From Nocardioides okcheonensis (GTDB lineage: Bacteria; Actinomycetota; Actinomycetes; Propionibacteriales; Nocardioidaceae), in NCBI RefSeq assembly GCF_020991065.1, contig NZ_CP087710.1, positions 2,232,001 through 2,296,000 on the forward strand: 64,000 nt of DNA, given 5' to 3'. Each line of letters opens with the position of its first letter. Position 1 is the stretch's first letter. The notes under the pieces are model-generated. The model saw nothing but the letters and a program-made list of their open reading frames with translations. It was not told the origin of the DNA and did not search any database. A program made the translations under genes and the position numbers. This document shows, piece by piece, positions 25,285 to 34,110 of this stretch.

Positions 25285-27636
25285 TCAGGAGCCGAGGGCG
25301 GCCGGGAGCGTCGCGCGCCAGGCGTCGCGCGCCTCGGCGACGGGGAGGTCGAACGCACCCTCGACCGAGAGCGTGTCGCCGCCGGTGCGGCCGAGCGGGG
25401 TGAGCGGCACCCCGTGGCGCTCGGCGAGCGCGACCAGCGCGTCGGCCTGCTCGTCGGTGACCGTCACCAGCGCGCGGGCCGCGGACTCGGAGAACAGCGC
25501 GACGAAGGCGTCGCCGCCGGCGACGGAGGCCAGCGAGACCGACGCACCGACACCGCGGTGGAAGGTGGACTCGGCGAGGGCCTGGGCGAGCCCGCCCTCG
25601 GACAGGTCGTGGGCGCTGGTCAGGACGCGGTCGCGCGAGGCGTCCTGGAGCAGCGAGGCGAGCGCCTGCTCGGCGGCGAGGTCGAGGACCGGCGGCAGTC
25701 CGCCGAGGTGGCCGTGGACGACGTGGGCCCACTCCGAGCCGGACAGCTCGTCGCGGGTCTCGCCGAGCAGGAAGACCCGCTCGCCTGCGGCGCCGAAGCC
25801 GGTCGGCGTACGCCGGGTGACGTCGTCGATGACGCCGAGGACGGCCACCACGGGCGTCGGGAGGATCGCCGTGTCGCCCGTCTGGTTGTAGAGGCTGACG
25901 TTGCCGCCGGTCACCGGGATGCCGAGCTCGAGGCAGGCGTCCTTCAGGCCGCGGCAGGCCTCGGCGAACTGCCACATCACGTCCGGGTCCTCGGGCGAGC
26001 CGAAGTTGAGGCAGTCCGAGACCGCGAGCGGGCGGGCGCCGCCGGTGGCGACGTTGCGGAACGACTCGGCCAGCGCGTGCTGGGCGCCGGTGTAGGGGTC
26101 GAGCTTGGCGAAGCGACCGTTGCAGTCGGTCGACACCGACACACCCAGGTTGGTCTCCGCGTCGACCCGCACCATGCCGGAGTCGGCCGGCTGCGCCAGG
26201 ACGGTGTTGCCCTGGACGTAGCGGTCGTACTGGTCGGTGACCCAGGACGTGTCGCACAGGTTGGGCGAGGCGACCATCCGGAGCACCGTGTCGCGCAGCT
26301 CCTCCCCGGTCGTCGGTCGCGCCAGGCGCGAGGCGTCGTCTGCCTGGAGCCCGTCCTGCCAGTCGGGCCGGGCGAACGGACGCTGGTAGGTCGGGCCGTC
26401 GTGGGCGACCGAGCGCGGGGGCACGTCGACGACGCGCTCGCCGTGCCAGTCGATGTGCAGCCGGCCGGTGTCGGTGACCTCGCCGACGACCACGGCCTCG
26501 ACGTCCCACTTCTCGCAGATCGCCATGAAGGCGTCGACGTCGCCGGGCTCGACGACGGCCATCATCCGCTCCTGCGACTCGCTCATGAGGATCTCCTCGG
26601 GGGCGAGCGTGGAGTCGCGCAGCGGGACCCGGTCGAGCTCGACGTGCATGCCGCCGTCGCCGGCCGACGCCAGCTCGGAGGTGGCGCAGGACAGCCCGGC
26701 CCCGCCGAGGTCCTGGATGCCGGCGATGACGCCGGCGGCGAAGAGCTCGAGGGTGCACTCGATGAGCAGCTTCTCCATGAACGGGTCGCCGACCTGGACG
26801 CTCGGGCGCTTGGCCGGCCCGTCGGCGTCGAAGGTCTCCGAGGCCAGCACCGAGACGCCGCCGATGCCGTCGCCGCCGGTGCGGGCGCCGTAGAGGACGA
26901 CCTGGTTGCCGACGCCCGACGCCTTCGCGAGGTGGAGGTCCTCGTGGCGCAGGACGCCGACGCAGAGCGCGTTGACCAGCGGGTTGCCGGCGTAGGTCGC
27001 GTCGAAGACCACCTCGCCACCGATGTTGGGCAGGCCCAGGCAGTTGCCGTAGCCGCCGACGCCGGCCACGATCCCCGGCAGCACGCGCGCGGTGTCGGGG
27101 GCGTCGAGCGGGCCGAAGCGCAGCGGGTCCATCACCGCGACCGGGCGGGCGCCCATCGCGAGGATGTCGCGGACGATGCCGCCGACGCCGGTCGCGGCGC
27201 CCTGGTAGGGCTCGACGAACGACGGGTGGTTGTGGCTCTCGACCTTGAACGTGACGGCGTAGCCCTGGCCGATGTCGATGACGCCGGCGTTCTCGCCGAT
27301 GCCCGCGAGCAACCGTCCCGGCCCCACCGGCGTCTCCTGCGGACCGTGCTGCAGGTGGCCTTCGGCCGTGGCGCCGAACTGCTTGAGGTGCACCTTGGTG
27401 GACTTGTAGGAGCAGTGCTCGCTCCACATCACCGAGTACATCGCCAGCTCCGAGCTGGTGGGCCGCCGGCCGAGGATCTCGCGGATCCGGGCGTACTCGT
27501 CGGCCTTCAGGCCGAGCTCGGCCCACGGCTGCTCGCGGTCGGCGTCGGTGGACGCCGCCGAGACCGTGTCGAGGGTGCCGGTCGCGCCGGACGTCGTCAG
27601 GGAGGCGGACTGAGGGGCGGCGCTCGTGTCGGGCAC
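25285..27636 (-). CDS. purL: Phosphoribosylformylglycinamidine synthase subunit PurL
   Basis: This 783-residue PurL of the small type converts FGAR, ATP and ammonia to FGAM together with PurS and PurQ, which are encoded at 32886-33835. Characteristic blocks are [12 protein letters not shown] near residue 75, the ATP and substrate region [33 protein letters not shown], and the second half with [15 protein letters not shown] ([13 protein letters not shown]). The GTG at 27636 is chosen; the open frame upstream overlaps the preceding gene. The N-terminal about 35 residues are poorly conserved. Confidence 0.96.
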   Translation of the reverse strand: MPDTSAAPQSASLTTSGATGTLDTVSAASTDADREQPWAELGLKADEYARIREILGRRPTSSELAMYSVMWSEHCSYKSTKVHLKQFGATAEGHLQHGPQETPVGPGRLLAGIGENAGVIDIGQGYAVTFKVESHNHPSFVEPYQGAATGVGGIVRDILAMGARPVAVMDPLRFGPLDAPDTARVLPGIVAGVGGYGNCLGLPNIGGEVVFDATYAGNPLVNALCVGVLRHEDLHLAKASGVGNQVVLYGARTGGDGIGGVSVLASETFDADGPAKRPSVQVGDPFMEKLLIECTLELFAAGVIAGIQDLGGAGLSCATSELASAGDGGMHVELDRVPLRDSTLAPEEILMSESQERMMAVVEPGDVDAFMAICEKWDVEAVVVGEVTDTGRLHIDWHGERVVDVPPRSVAHDGPTYQRPFARPDWQDGLQADDASRLARPTTGEELRDTVLRMVASPNLCDTSWVTDQYDRYVQGNTVLAQPADSGMVRVDAETNLGVSVSTDCNGRFAKLDPYTGAQHALAESFRNVATGGARPLAVSDCLNFGSPEDPDVMWQFAEACRGLKDACLELGIPVTGGNVSLYNQTGDTAILPTPVVAVLGVIDDVTRRTPTGFGAAGERVFLLGETRDELSGSEWAHVVHGHLGGLPPVLDLAAEQALASLLQDASRDRVLTSAHDLSEGGLAQALAESTFHRGVGASVSLASVAGGDAFVALFSESAARALVTVTDEQADALVALAERHGVPLTPLGRTGGDTLSVEGAFDLPVAEARDAWRATLPAALGS

Positions 27637-27646
27637 GACGGCCAAT

Positions 27647-28801
27647 CTACCGGCGCGGCTCCTGCGCGGTCTCCCCGGGCACGTGCTCGACCACCGTGGT
27701 CCGGGCGGGGGTCTCGTCGGGGGTCTCGTCGGTCGCCTCGCCGGGGGTCTCGTCGCCGGGCCGGTCCTCGGCCTCGCGCTCCTCACGACGGGCGGCACGC
27801 TCGGCCTTGCGGGCGGCCCGCTCGGCGCGCTTCTCCTCCAGCGCGGCCTGCTTGGCCTCCTTCGCCGCGGCCTTCTCCCGCGCGGCGCGGGCCTCGTCGC
27901 CCTCGGGCCCCTCGAGCCGCGGCGTGGCGAGTCGGCGGGCGCCGGCGCGGCCGCTGGCCATGCCGCGCGACATCGTGCCGGCGCGGGCACCCATTGCGCC
28001 CGCACCCATCCCGCCGATCGGCGGCGTCGCGGCGCTCGAGCCACGACGCCGCGCGGCGCCCAGCAGCCCGCCGGCCGCAGCCGCACCGAGGGCCCCGACG
28101 TCGCCGCCGGACAGGCCGGAGAGGCCGCTCAGGTGGGGCATGTCGACGTCGATCGGACCGATCGGTGCCAGCCCGGCCGCGGCGACACCGGCCTGGGCGC
28201 TGCCCGGGACGGAGGTGGAACCGGTCGCGACCATCTCGACACCGGAGTAGTCGCCCGGGGCGCCGAGCGCCGCGGGGAACCCGCTGCCGCTCAGCGTGAC
28301 GAGAGCGGACCTGACGCGGACCAGGTCCGCCCGGGTCACGCGCAGCCGCTCGCTCTCCTGGTCGAGCGCGATCCTCAGCCGTCCGCGGATCTCCTCGGCG
28401 CCGGTCTGTGCCCGGCTCACCAGCGACCGGTCCTCGTCGCGGTCGGGGCGGAACACGAGGTAGCGGGACTCGCCCACCACCTCGTGGGGCACCAGCGCCA
28501 CGGCGGTCCACGCCTGGTCGAGCTCGGCCTGGCTGGCACCGAGGACCTCGACGACGGCGCGCAGGGAGCTCGCGACCTGCTGGGCGAGCGAGGTGAAGCG
28601 GTCGAGGTTGACCAGCACCTCGCGCCGGTGGGTGTCGTAGCTCTCGGCCGCCGCGGCCTCCCAGCCGTCGGTGGCGCGGCGCGCGGCGACGACGAGCTCC
28701 TCGGCCCGGTGGGCCATCAGGTCCGCGAGCTCGGTCCAGCGCTGCGCGGCCAGCTCGAGCGGTCGCGTGTCGGCGCGCAGCTCCCACGGGTTGGCCGGCA
28801 C
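27647..28801 (-). CDS. WXG100-like N-terminal domain protein with charged C-terminal tail
   Basis: This 384-residue protein begins with a helical segment of about 100 residues carrying [18 protein letters not shown], like the WxG turn and following helix of type VII secretion substrates. A Gly/Ala-rich middle (about 215-300) follows, then a lysine/arginine/glutamate-rich coiled coil ([24 protein letters not shown] region) and an acidic-Pro end. No catalytic domain is visible. It starts with GTG one base after the stop of the upstream small gene, so they form an operon. Function unknown; a role as ESX-type partner or scaffold is inferred. Confidence 0.7.
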   Translation of the reverse strand: MPANPWELRADTRPLELAAQRWTELADLMAHRAEELVVAARRATDGWEAAAAESYDTHRREVLVNLDRFTSLAQQVASSLRAVVEVLGASQAELDQAWTAVALVPHEVVGESRYLVFRPDRDEDRSLVSRAQTGAEEIRGRLRIALDQESERLRVTRADLVRVRSALVTLSGSGFPAALGAPGDYSGVEMVATGSTSVPGSAQAGVAAAGLAPIGPIDVDMPHLSGLSGLSGGDVGALGAAAAGGLLGAARRRGSSAATPPIGGMGAGAMGARAGTMSRGMASGRAGARRLATPRLEGPEGDEARAAREKAAAKEAKQAALEEKRAERAARKAERAARREEREAEDRPGDETPGEATDETPDETPARTTVVEHVPGETAQEPRR

Positions 28802-28802
28802 G

Positions 28803-29150
28803 TCAGTGCCCCCCTCGACCGCGCTGGCCGCCGAAGCCGTCGACCTGGCGCGTGGCGCGGCCGAGCTCGGCGGCGACCGTCTCGTCGGCCTTCACGGCGT
28901 CGGACGCCGCCGCCACGAGCCCCTCGATGCCGAGACCGAGGCTCCGGGTGATCGACGTGACGACCTCGCCCGCCTCGGTGAGCGCGTCGCCGTAGGCCGA
29001 GGTGAGGTTGGCCGTGCCGGTGGCGTCGCCCAGGCCGGCGCACGCGGTGGAGAGCTCGTCGGTCGCGGCCTCCCAGTCGGCGAGCATGTCGGCGAGGAGG
29101 GTCTCCGAGGACGCGGCGAGCTCCACCAGCCGGTGGGGCTCGACCTGCAT
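28803..29150 (-). CDS. Small WXG100/ESX-like helical protein
   Basis: This protein of about 115 residues is predicted almost wholly helical: PHRLVELAASSETLLADML, a central turn around ADWEAAT, then a second helix and a Gly-rich end. Size and pattern fit EsxA/PE-like or DUF2580/excreted virulence factor EspC-like proteins. The ATG at 29150 is taken; a GTG at 29177 would add 9 residues (SGRGRTSS region), and neither has a strong ribosome site. It is first of a two-gene operon and divergent from the genes at 29328-30826. Confidence 0.65.
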   Translation of the reverse strand: MQVEPHRLVELAASSETLLADMLADWEAATDELSTACAGLGDATGTANLTSAYGDALTEAGEVVTSITRSLGLGIEGLVAAASDAVKADETVAAELGRATRQVDGFGGQRGRGGH

Positions 29151-29327
29151 CGAGGAGGTGCGTCCGCGTCCGCTCACCCCTGCGGGATACCCGTGCGACG
29201 CGAGCCCAAACACCGCGATCGCGAGCTGTGGACGCAGGAATCCGGCGGGGCGCCGGTTTGGTCGCGCGGCGAACGGGGAACGTGACCCGGCACACCCCGT
29301 GCCCGTTCCCGTCCCCCAGGAGCCGCG

Positions 29328-30428
29328 ATGAACGCCGTGATGACCGTCGACCTCTCGGAGCTCGACGCCTGGTCCGCCCAGGTCCAGCGAGCCAGCGACG
29401 ACCTCACCGGCATCGCCCGCAACGGCGGCCACAGCCTCGTGCAGACCGACTTCGGGCCGATCCTCGAGACGATGATGGGCGCCTACCACGCGCTGCTCCC
29501 CTCGATCCACCAGTCGCTCGACGACAACGGCACCGGGATGCGCGACCACGCGGAGGCGCTGAAGGCCACCGCCCGCGACTTCACGCTGACCGAGGACGGC
29601 GTCGTACGCCGCCACCAGGCGCAGGGCGTCGACGGCCGCGACGGGTCCTCCCAGTTCTGGGACGTCGCCGACACCACGATCCGCCGGGCCGCTCCCACCG
29701 AGACCAGCCTGCCCCGGATCAGCTTCGGCTTCCCCTACGACACCGTGTGCGACCTGGTCCGGATGCTGACCGGCTTCGACATCCGCGCCGAGCTCGCCGA
29801 GAAGATCGGCGGCGACGTCGTCGGGGCCTCGACGCAGGGCTCGTCCCTCGGTGCGCTCGGCACCTCGATGCGCGGTGTCGCCGCCAACCTCGAGAGCGGC
29901 AGCCGCACCATCTCCCAGACCTGGCAGGGCGGCGCGTCCGACGCGGCGGTGAAGCAGATCGGGACGTGGGTCGGCTCGCTCGACACCCAGGCGGGCCAGC
30001 TGGTGCAGATGGGGCAGAACGTCGTGCAGATCTGCCGCGATGCGTGGCAGACCGCGCAGGCCGTCGTCCAGTGCGTGAAGTCGGCCGTGCAGACGGTGTC
30101 GTCGGCGCTGGCCACGATGAGCATCCCCGGCGTCGGGTGGGCCCGTGTCGTGCAGGCGGTCTGGCAGGCGTTCCAGGCGGTGATGAAGGCCTACCACGCG
30201 ATCATGAAGCTGATCGGCATCCTCCAGAAGGTGAAGTCCTTCATCGAGACGGTGAAGAACTTCTTCGACGGTGACAAGGCGCCCGTCTCGACGCCGACCG
30301 CGCCGACCGCGACCGGCGCCCCCGGCAGCACCACCCGCGACCCCCGCACCGTCGCGACGCCCACGATCGGGCAGCACGCACCGGCCGCACCCGTCGCACC
30401 TGCCGCTCCCGTGGCGGCGACCGCGTGA
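29328..30428 (+). CDS. WXG-motif protein of a type VII-like substrate cassette
   Basis: This 366-residue protein has an N-terminal helical region (about 1-60) and a central ESX-like hairpin with TWQGGASDAAVKQIGTW, where the WxG turn lies near residue 205. A long helical region with hydrophobic stretches (about 250-310) and a Pro/Ala/Thr-rich tail follow. No signal peptide is seen. The ATG follows CAGGAG. It overlaps the next gene by 4 nt (GTGA). Type VII substrates commonly have this makeup, but no secretion ATPase or membrane component is in the window. Confidence 0.7.
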   Translation: MNAVMTVDLSELDAWSAQVQRASDDLTGIARNGGHSLVQTDFGPILETMMGAYHALLPSIHQSLDDNGTGMRDHAEALKATARDFTLTEDGVVRRHQAQGVDGRDGSSQFWDVADTTIRRAAPTETSLPRISFGFPYDTVCDLVRMLTGFDIRAELAEKIGGDVVGASTQGSSLGALGTSMRGVAANLESGSRTISQTWQGGASDAAVKQIGTWVGSLDTQAGQLVQMGQNVVQICRDAWQTAQAVVQCVKSAVQTVSSALATMSIPGVGWARVVQAVWQAFQAVMKAYHAIMKLIGILQKVKSFIETVKNFFDGDKAPVSTPTAPTATGAPGSTTRDPRTVATPTIGQHAPAAPVAPAAPVAATA

Positions 30429-30826
30429 GCGGCGAGGTGCGCAGCCAGGCCGAGCTGCTGGCCGAGATCGCGGCCGCGCGCGAGGAGCTCGGCGCCTCGC
30501 TGGCCGACCTCCGCGTCACGGTCGAGGAGATGAACGCCCGACCGCTGCTGACCGACGAGGAGCGCGAGGCCCTCGAGGAGCAGGCGGAGTCCGGCGCGTT
30601 GGGCGAGGACATGAAGACGCTGGTGGAGAAGATCCGCGGCGGGGAGGACACCTGGGAGCAGGTGTTCGCGGGAGAGTCGCCGAACGCGACGCTCCTGCAG
30701 GGGCACCTCACCCGGCTGGTCGACGAGCACCAGGACGACCTCGCGCTGGCGTTCGAGGAGCTCGTCGAGCGCGAGGAGGCGGCCGGCAACTTCCTGCTCG
30801 ACGAGGTCCCCGTCCGCGACTCCTGA
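30425..30826 (+). CDS. Small acidic coiled-coil protein of the WXG cassette
   Basis: This 133-residue highly charged protein has a coiled coil at about 5-40 (SQAELLAEIAAAREELGASL) and a second helical part at 70-120. It lacks membrane segments or catalytic motifs. Its GTG overlaps the stop of the WXG-motif gene, so the products are coupled. It may be a chaperone for its neighbour, comparable in position to type VII chaperones, though I recognise no family. Confidence 0.7.
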   Translation: MSGEVRSQAELLAEIAAAREELGASLADLRVTVEEMNARPLLTDEEREALEEQAESGALGEDMKTLVEKIRGGEDTWEQVFAGESPNATLLQGHLTRLVDEHQDDLALAFEELVEREEAAGNFLLDEVPVRDS

Positions 30827-30834
30827 GCCGCGGC

Positions 30835-30892
30835 GAACTACAGGCCTGTAGTTCACGGGAACCCCTGTGACTCGTGTGACTCGTGTGATTGT
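30835..30892. repeat. Perfect palindrome followed by three 9-bp direct repeats
   Basis: The 20-bp palindrome at 30835-30854 (core CTACAGGCCTGTAG) lies just after the cassette. It is followed by TGTGACTCG at 30866 and 30875 and TGTGATTGT at 30884, end to end. The palindrome may terminate the cassette; the tandem repeats lie 60-85 bp before the secreted DUF1906 gene and could be regulator sites. Confidence 0.55.
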
Positions 30893-30951
30893 CTGACGTG
30901 CGCCACCACGCTGGCCGCCCCGTCTGACCTTCCCCGCCCGCTGGAGTCACC

Positions 30952-32328
30952 ATGCCTCGCCACCGCCCGACGAGCGCCGCGCGCTCGCTCCTGGCCGCCC
31001 TCGCGCTGACCGTCGCCGCGCCGCTCGTCGCCCTCGCGCCGACCGGGTCCGCCCACGCCGAGCGCTCCGCGACCCCGCGCCTCGCGAGCGCCCAGCAGAT
31101 CGCGCTCGCGACACCGGGCGACTTCACCGGGCACGGCTTCGACCAGTGCCTCGCGCCGACCCAGTCCGCGATGGACGCCTGGTGGAAGAAGTCGCCGTTC
31201 ACCGCCGTCGGCATCTACATCTCCGGCGACTCGCGGGCCTGCCGCAGCCAGCCGAACCTCAGCGCCACGTGGGTCGCCACGCAGGTCGCCCGCGGCTGGC
31301 GCCTCCTGCCGATCGCGCTCGGCCCGCAGGCGTCCTGCCAGCCGCGCTTCCCGCGCTACAAGGACGACTTCAAGATCTCCAACAAGCCCGCGGGCGGCTA
31401 CGCGACGGCCGCGGCTCAGGGTGCCGCCGAGGCCGACAAGAACGCCGCCGACGCGGTGGCGTACGGCATCGGGCCGGGCAGCACCATCTGGTACGACCTC
31501 GAGGGCTTCGACCTCACCAACACCGCCTGCCGCGAGTCCGCGCTCGTCTTCGTGTCGAGCTGGGTGACGCGGATCAAGCAGCAGGGCTACGTCGCAGGGT
31601 TCTACTCCAGCGCGAGCTCGGGCATCAAGATGCTCGACGACGCCCGCACCCAGCGGCCCGGCCAGTTCGCGCTGCCCGACCGGATCTGGATCGCGCGGTG
31701 GGACGGCAACGCCGACACCTCGACCACCTACATCCCCGAGGAGGGCTGGCGCCCGGGCGGCCGGATGAAGCAGTACCGCGGCGGTCACAACGAGACCTGG
31801 GGCGGCGTCACGATCAACATCGACAGCAACTTCATCGACCTCGGCGCCGGCTCGCAGCCCGTCCCGGAGGGCCGCTGCCCCGGCACCCGGCTCGACTTCT
31901 GGAAGTACCCCACCCTCACCCCGGGCGCCGCGAAGGTCGCCCGCGTGAAGGTGCTGCAGTGCCTGCTCACCGAGCAGGGCACCTACGCCGGCGCGATCAA
32001 CGGCAGCTACGACGCCGCGACCGTCGCCGCCGCCCGGGCGTGGCAGGCGACCCGGAAGTTCACGCCCACCGACACCTTCGAGAAGCGACACTGGGTCGCG
32101 CTGCTCTCGGCCGGCGCGCGGACGACGGTGAAGCGCGGCTCCACCGACGAGTCGGTCCACCGCCTCCAGCGTGCGCTCAACGCCGCCGGCGCCGGGAGGT
32201 TCCGCGCCACCGGCGTGCTCGACGCGAAGACCGAGGCCGCGCTGCGTGCGTACCAGAAGCGGCTGCGGATCACCGTCTCCGGCGTCGCGACGCCCCAGAC
32301 CTGGAACAAGCTGCAGCGCGGGCTCTGA
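30952..32328 (+). CDS. Secreted DUF1906 glycoside-hydrolase-like protein with peptidoglycan-binding domains
   Basis: This 458-residue protein has a signal peptide cut after AHA (34-36). A DUF1906 TIM-barrel domain (about 55-300) follows: GHGFDQCLAPTQSAMDAW, AVGIYISGDSRACRS, and acidic strand ends in TIWYDLEGFD and INIDSNFIDLGA. Two peptidoglycan-binding-1 domains follow (about 325-385 and 390-455; VKVLQCLLTEQGTYAGAING and VHRLQRALNAAG). It probably acts on or binds the cell wall. DUF1906 proteins are distant relatives of GH25-type lysozymes, but cleavage is not proven. It is monocistronic, with a triple-hairpin element right behind. Confidence 0.88.
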   Translation: MPRHRPTSAARSLLAALALTVAAPLVALAPTGSAHAERSATPRLASAQQIALATPGDFTGHGFDQCLAPTQSAMDAWWKKSPFTAVGIYISGDSRACRSQPNLSATWVATQVARGWRLLPIALGPQASCQPRFPRYKDDFKISNKPAGGYATAAAQGAAEADKNAADAVAYGIGPGSTIWYDLEGFDLTNTACRESALVFVSSWVTRIKQQGYVAGFYSSASSGIKMLDDARTQRPGQFALPDRIWIARWDGNADTSTTYIPEEGWRPGGRMKQYRGGHNETWGGVTINIDSNFIDLGAGSQPVPEGRCPGTRLDFWKYPTLTPGAAKVARVKVLQCLLTEQGTYAGAINGSYDAATVAAARAWQATRKFTPTDTFEKRHWVALLSAGARTTVKRGSTDESVHRLQRALNAAGAGRFRATGVLDAKTEAALRAYQKRLRITVSGVATPQTWNKLQRGL

Positions 32329-32344
32329 GCGTCCCCGGCGCCTC

Positions 32345-32440
32345 TTCAGCGATCCCCGGCTGACCGGCTCTTCCTGAACTTGTCAGGCCGTGCAACGCCT
32401 GACAAGTTCAGCGATCCCCGGCTGACCGGGGATCGCTGAA
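32345..32440. repeat. Triple-hairpin intergenic element, copy 2
   Basis: The order is a degenerate module A (32345 on), module B (CTGAACTTGTCAGG with CCTGACAAGTTCAG), then a perfect module A (32407-32440, core CGATCCCCGG). It lies between the convergent DUF1906 and DUF3817 genes and is the most complete of three copies in the window. Confidence 0.85.
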
Positions 32441-32445
32441 CGAGG

Positions 32446-32889
32446 TCAGGCAGGCGGGCCGAGGACCAGCGCGACGGCGGTCAGCCCGGCGACGGCGACC
32501 ACGCCGGCGAGCGCACCCTGCGCGGGGCGGCGCACCAGCCACGCGGCGAGCCGCTCGACGAGGCCGTGCGGCGCCTGGCTGCGCAGCCGCCAGCTGTCGC
32601 CGAGCAGGCTCCGGCGCTCGGCGCTGAGCTCGAAGGGGATCGTCGCGAACGGCGGGACCGCCGCGGCGAGGCCGGCGACCAGGCGTCCGGTCGACCACGA
32701 CTGGTCGACCCACAGCAGCACCGTGGTCAGGCAGTAGGCGATGAAGACGACGCCGTGGACCATGCCGAAGACCTGGACGCCGAGCTCGGTCGTCTCGGTG
32801 ACGTACTTGAGGAACATGCCGGTCAGCAGCAGCGCCCAGGTGACGGCCTCGGCGCGGGCGACCAGGCGGTAGAGACGGGTGGGGCTCAT
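32446..32889 (-). CDS. DUF3817 membrane protein
   Basis: This 147-residue integral membrane protein has about four hydrophobic segments. The N-terminal block [21 protein letters not shown] with [14 protein letters not shown] is the DUF3817 signature, including the paired Glu and His near membrane edges. Function unknown. It is translationally coupled to purQ (ATGA overlap), a linkage common in actinobacteria, but no role in purine synthesis is shown. Confidence 0.88.
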   Translation of the reverse strand: MSPTRLYRLVARAEAVTWALLLTGMFLKYVTETTELGVQVFGMVHGVVFIAYCLTTVLLWVDQSWSTGRLVAGLAAAVPPFATIPFELSAERRSLLGDSWRLRSQAPHGLVERLAAWLVRRPAQGALAGVVAVAGLTAVALVLGPPA

Positions 32890-33554
32890 GCGAAGGAACG
32901 CTCCACGAGCGAGGTGAAGAAGCCGAGCCCGTCGGTCCCGGGACCGGTGAGGTCCTCGACCGCGTGCTCGGGGTGGGGCATCAGGCCGACGACGTTGCCG
33001 CGCTCGTTGGAGATGCCGGCGATGTCGCGCAGCGAGCCGTTCGGGTTGTCGTCGAGGTAGCGGGCGACCACGCGACCCTCCCCCTCGAGCCGGTCGAGGG
33101 TCGCCTCGTCGGCGACGAAGCCGCCCTCGCCGTTCTTGAGCACGATCGTCACCTCCGCGCCCGGGGCGTACGCCGAGGTCCACGGGGTGTCGACGCGCTC
33201 GATGCGGAGCCGCTGGTCGCGGCAGACGAACTTGCGGTGGTCGTTGCGGATCAGCGCGCCGGGCAGCAGGTGGGACTCGCAGAGGATCTGGAAGCCGTTG
33301 CAGATGCCGAGCACCGGAAGTCCCTTGCCGGCCGCCTCGACGACCGCCGTCATCACCGGCGCGAAGCGGGAGATGGCGCCGCAGCGCAGGTAGTCGCCGT
33401 AGGAGAAGCCGCCGGGGAGGACGACCGCGTCGACGCCGCGGAGGTCGTCGTCGCCGTGCCACAGCGCCACCGCCTCGTTGCCGCCGATGGTGACGGCGCG
33501 GCGGGCGTCGCCGTCGTCGAGGGAGCCCGGGAAGGTGACGACGCCGACGCGCAT
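32886..33554 (-). CDS. purQ: Phosphoribosylformylglycinamidine synthase subunit PurQ
   Basis: This 222-residue class I glutamine amidotransferase supplies ammonia to PurL. The nucleophile is Cys85 in [11 protein letters not shown]; the His-Glu pair of the triad is in [12 protein letters not shown]. The N-terminal strand [16 protein letters not shown] and [11 protein letters not shown] are diagnostic for PurQ. It overlaps purS by one base and DUF3817 by four, so purS-purQ-DUF3817 is one coupled unit. Confidence 0.97.
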   Translation of the reverse strand: MRVGVVTFPGSLDDGDARRAVTIGGNEAVALWHGDDDLRGVDAVVLPGGFSYGDYLRCGAISRFAPVMTAVVEAAGKGLPVLGICNGFQILCESHLLPGALIRNDHRKFVCRDQRLRIERVDTPWTSAYAPGAEVTIVLKNGEGGFVADEATLDRLEGEGRVVARYLDDNPNGSLRDIAGISNERGNVVGLMPHPEHAVEDLTGPGTDGLGFFTSLVERSFA

Positions 33555-33835
33555 CAGCGACCGGCCTCGGCCGCGACCTCGGCCACGGAGCGGTCCTCGA
33601 CGTGGACCTCGTAGTTCTCGATCACGGGGTTCGACAGGAGCGTCTCGGCCATCTCGTCGACCGCGGCGAGCACCTCGTCGGTGATCTCGCCGTCGATCTC
33701 GAGCTCGAACCGCTTGCCCTGCCGGACGTCGGTGACGCCGGCGAAGCCGAGGCGGGGCAGCGCGCCGAGCACTGCCTTGCCCTGGGGGTCGAGGATCTCG
33801 GGCTTGGGCATGACGTCGACGACGACTCTGGCCAC
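33554..33835 (-). CDS. purS: Phosphoribosylformylglycinamidine synthase subunit PurS
   Basis: This 93-residue subunit bridges PurL and PurQ. Characteristic segments are [13 protein letters not shown] at 11-23, [15 protein letters not shown] at 31-45 and the C-terminal [12 protein letters not shown]. The last bases overlap the start of purQ. The extra C-terminal tail ([14 protein letters not shown]) is slightly longer than in Bacillus. Confidence 0.96.
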   Translation of the reverse strand: MARVVVDVMPKPEILDPQGKAVLGALPRLGFAGVTDVRQGKRFELEIDGEITDEVLAAVDEMAETLLSNPVIENYEVHVEDRSVAEVAAEAGR

Positions 33836-33924
33836 GGGAGGCTCCTGGTGCAGGACGATGACGGGGCGGTCCCGAGTCTAGTGAGCCTCCCCCGAGCCGT
33901 ACGCCCCGGGCTCGCGCGCGGGCC

Positions 33925-34110
33925 TCACTCCCGGCGTCGGGCCGCGGTCACCACCAGCGCGACGCCCAGCCCGGCCACGAGCGGGCCGATGATCGCCCAG
34001 GTGGTCTGGTCGGTCATCGGGCTGCCGCCGATGTAGCCGAGGCCCTGGCCGGTCCACACCGCGCCGGCGAGGACCATCAGCACGCCGAGGGCGACGAGCA
34101 GGGCGCGCAT
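33925..34110 (-). CDS. Small two-helix membrane protein
   Basis: This 61-residue protein has two hydrophobic segments ([19 protein letters not shown] and [17 protein letters not shown]) separated by [11 protein letters not shown], and a basic RRRE end. The start overlaps the stop of the acyl-CoA ligase gene by one base (TGATG), so it is cotranslated. Many actinobacteria have such proteins, without known function. Confidence 0.75.
   Translation of the reverse strand: MRALLVALGVLMVLAGAVWTGQGLGYIGGSPMTDQTTWAIIGPLVAGLGVALVVTAARRRE

Noticed and set aside
24541..28299. Open frame of 1252 codons on the plus strand
   Set aside because: It runs antisense to purL and the WXG-like gene, is Val/Asp/Gly/Arg-rich as expected for a GC-skewed antisense frame, and has no recognisable domain.
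27647..30826. Complete type VII secretion system
   Set aside because: Only substrate-like proteins are present; no EccC-type ATPase, membrane components or protease lies in the window.
30866..30892. Replication-origin iterons
   Set aside because: Only three short repeats, no AT-rich region and no replication gene nearby.
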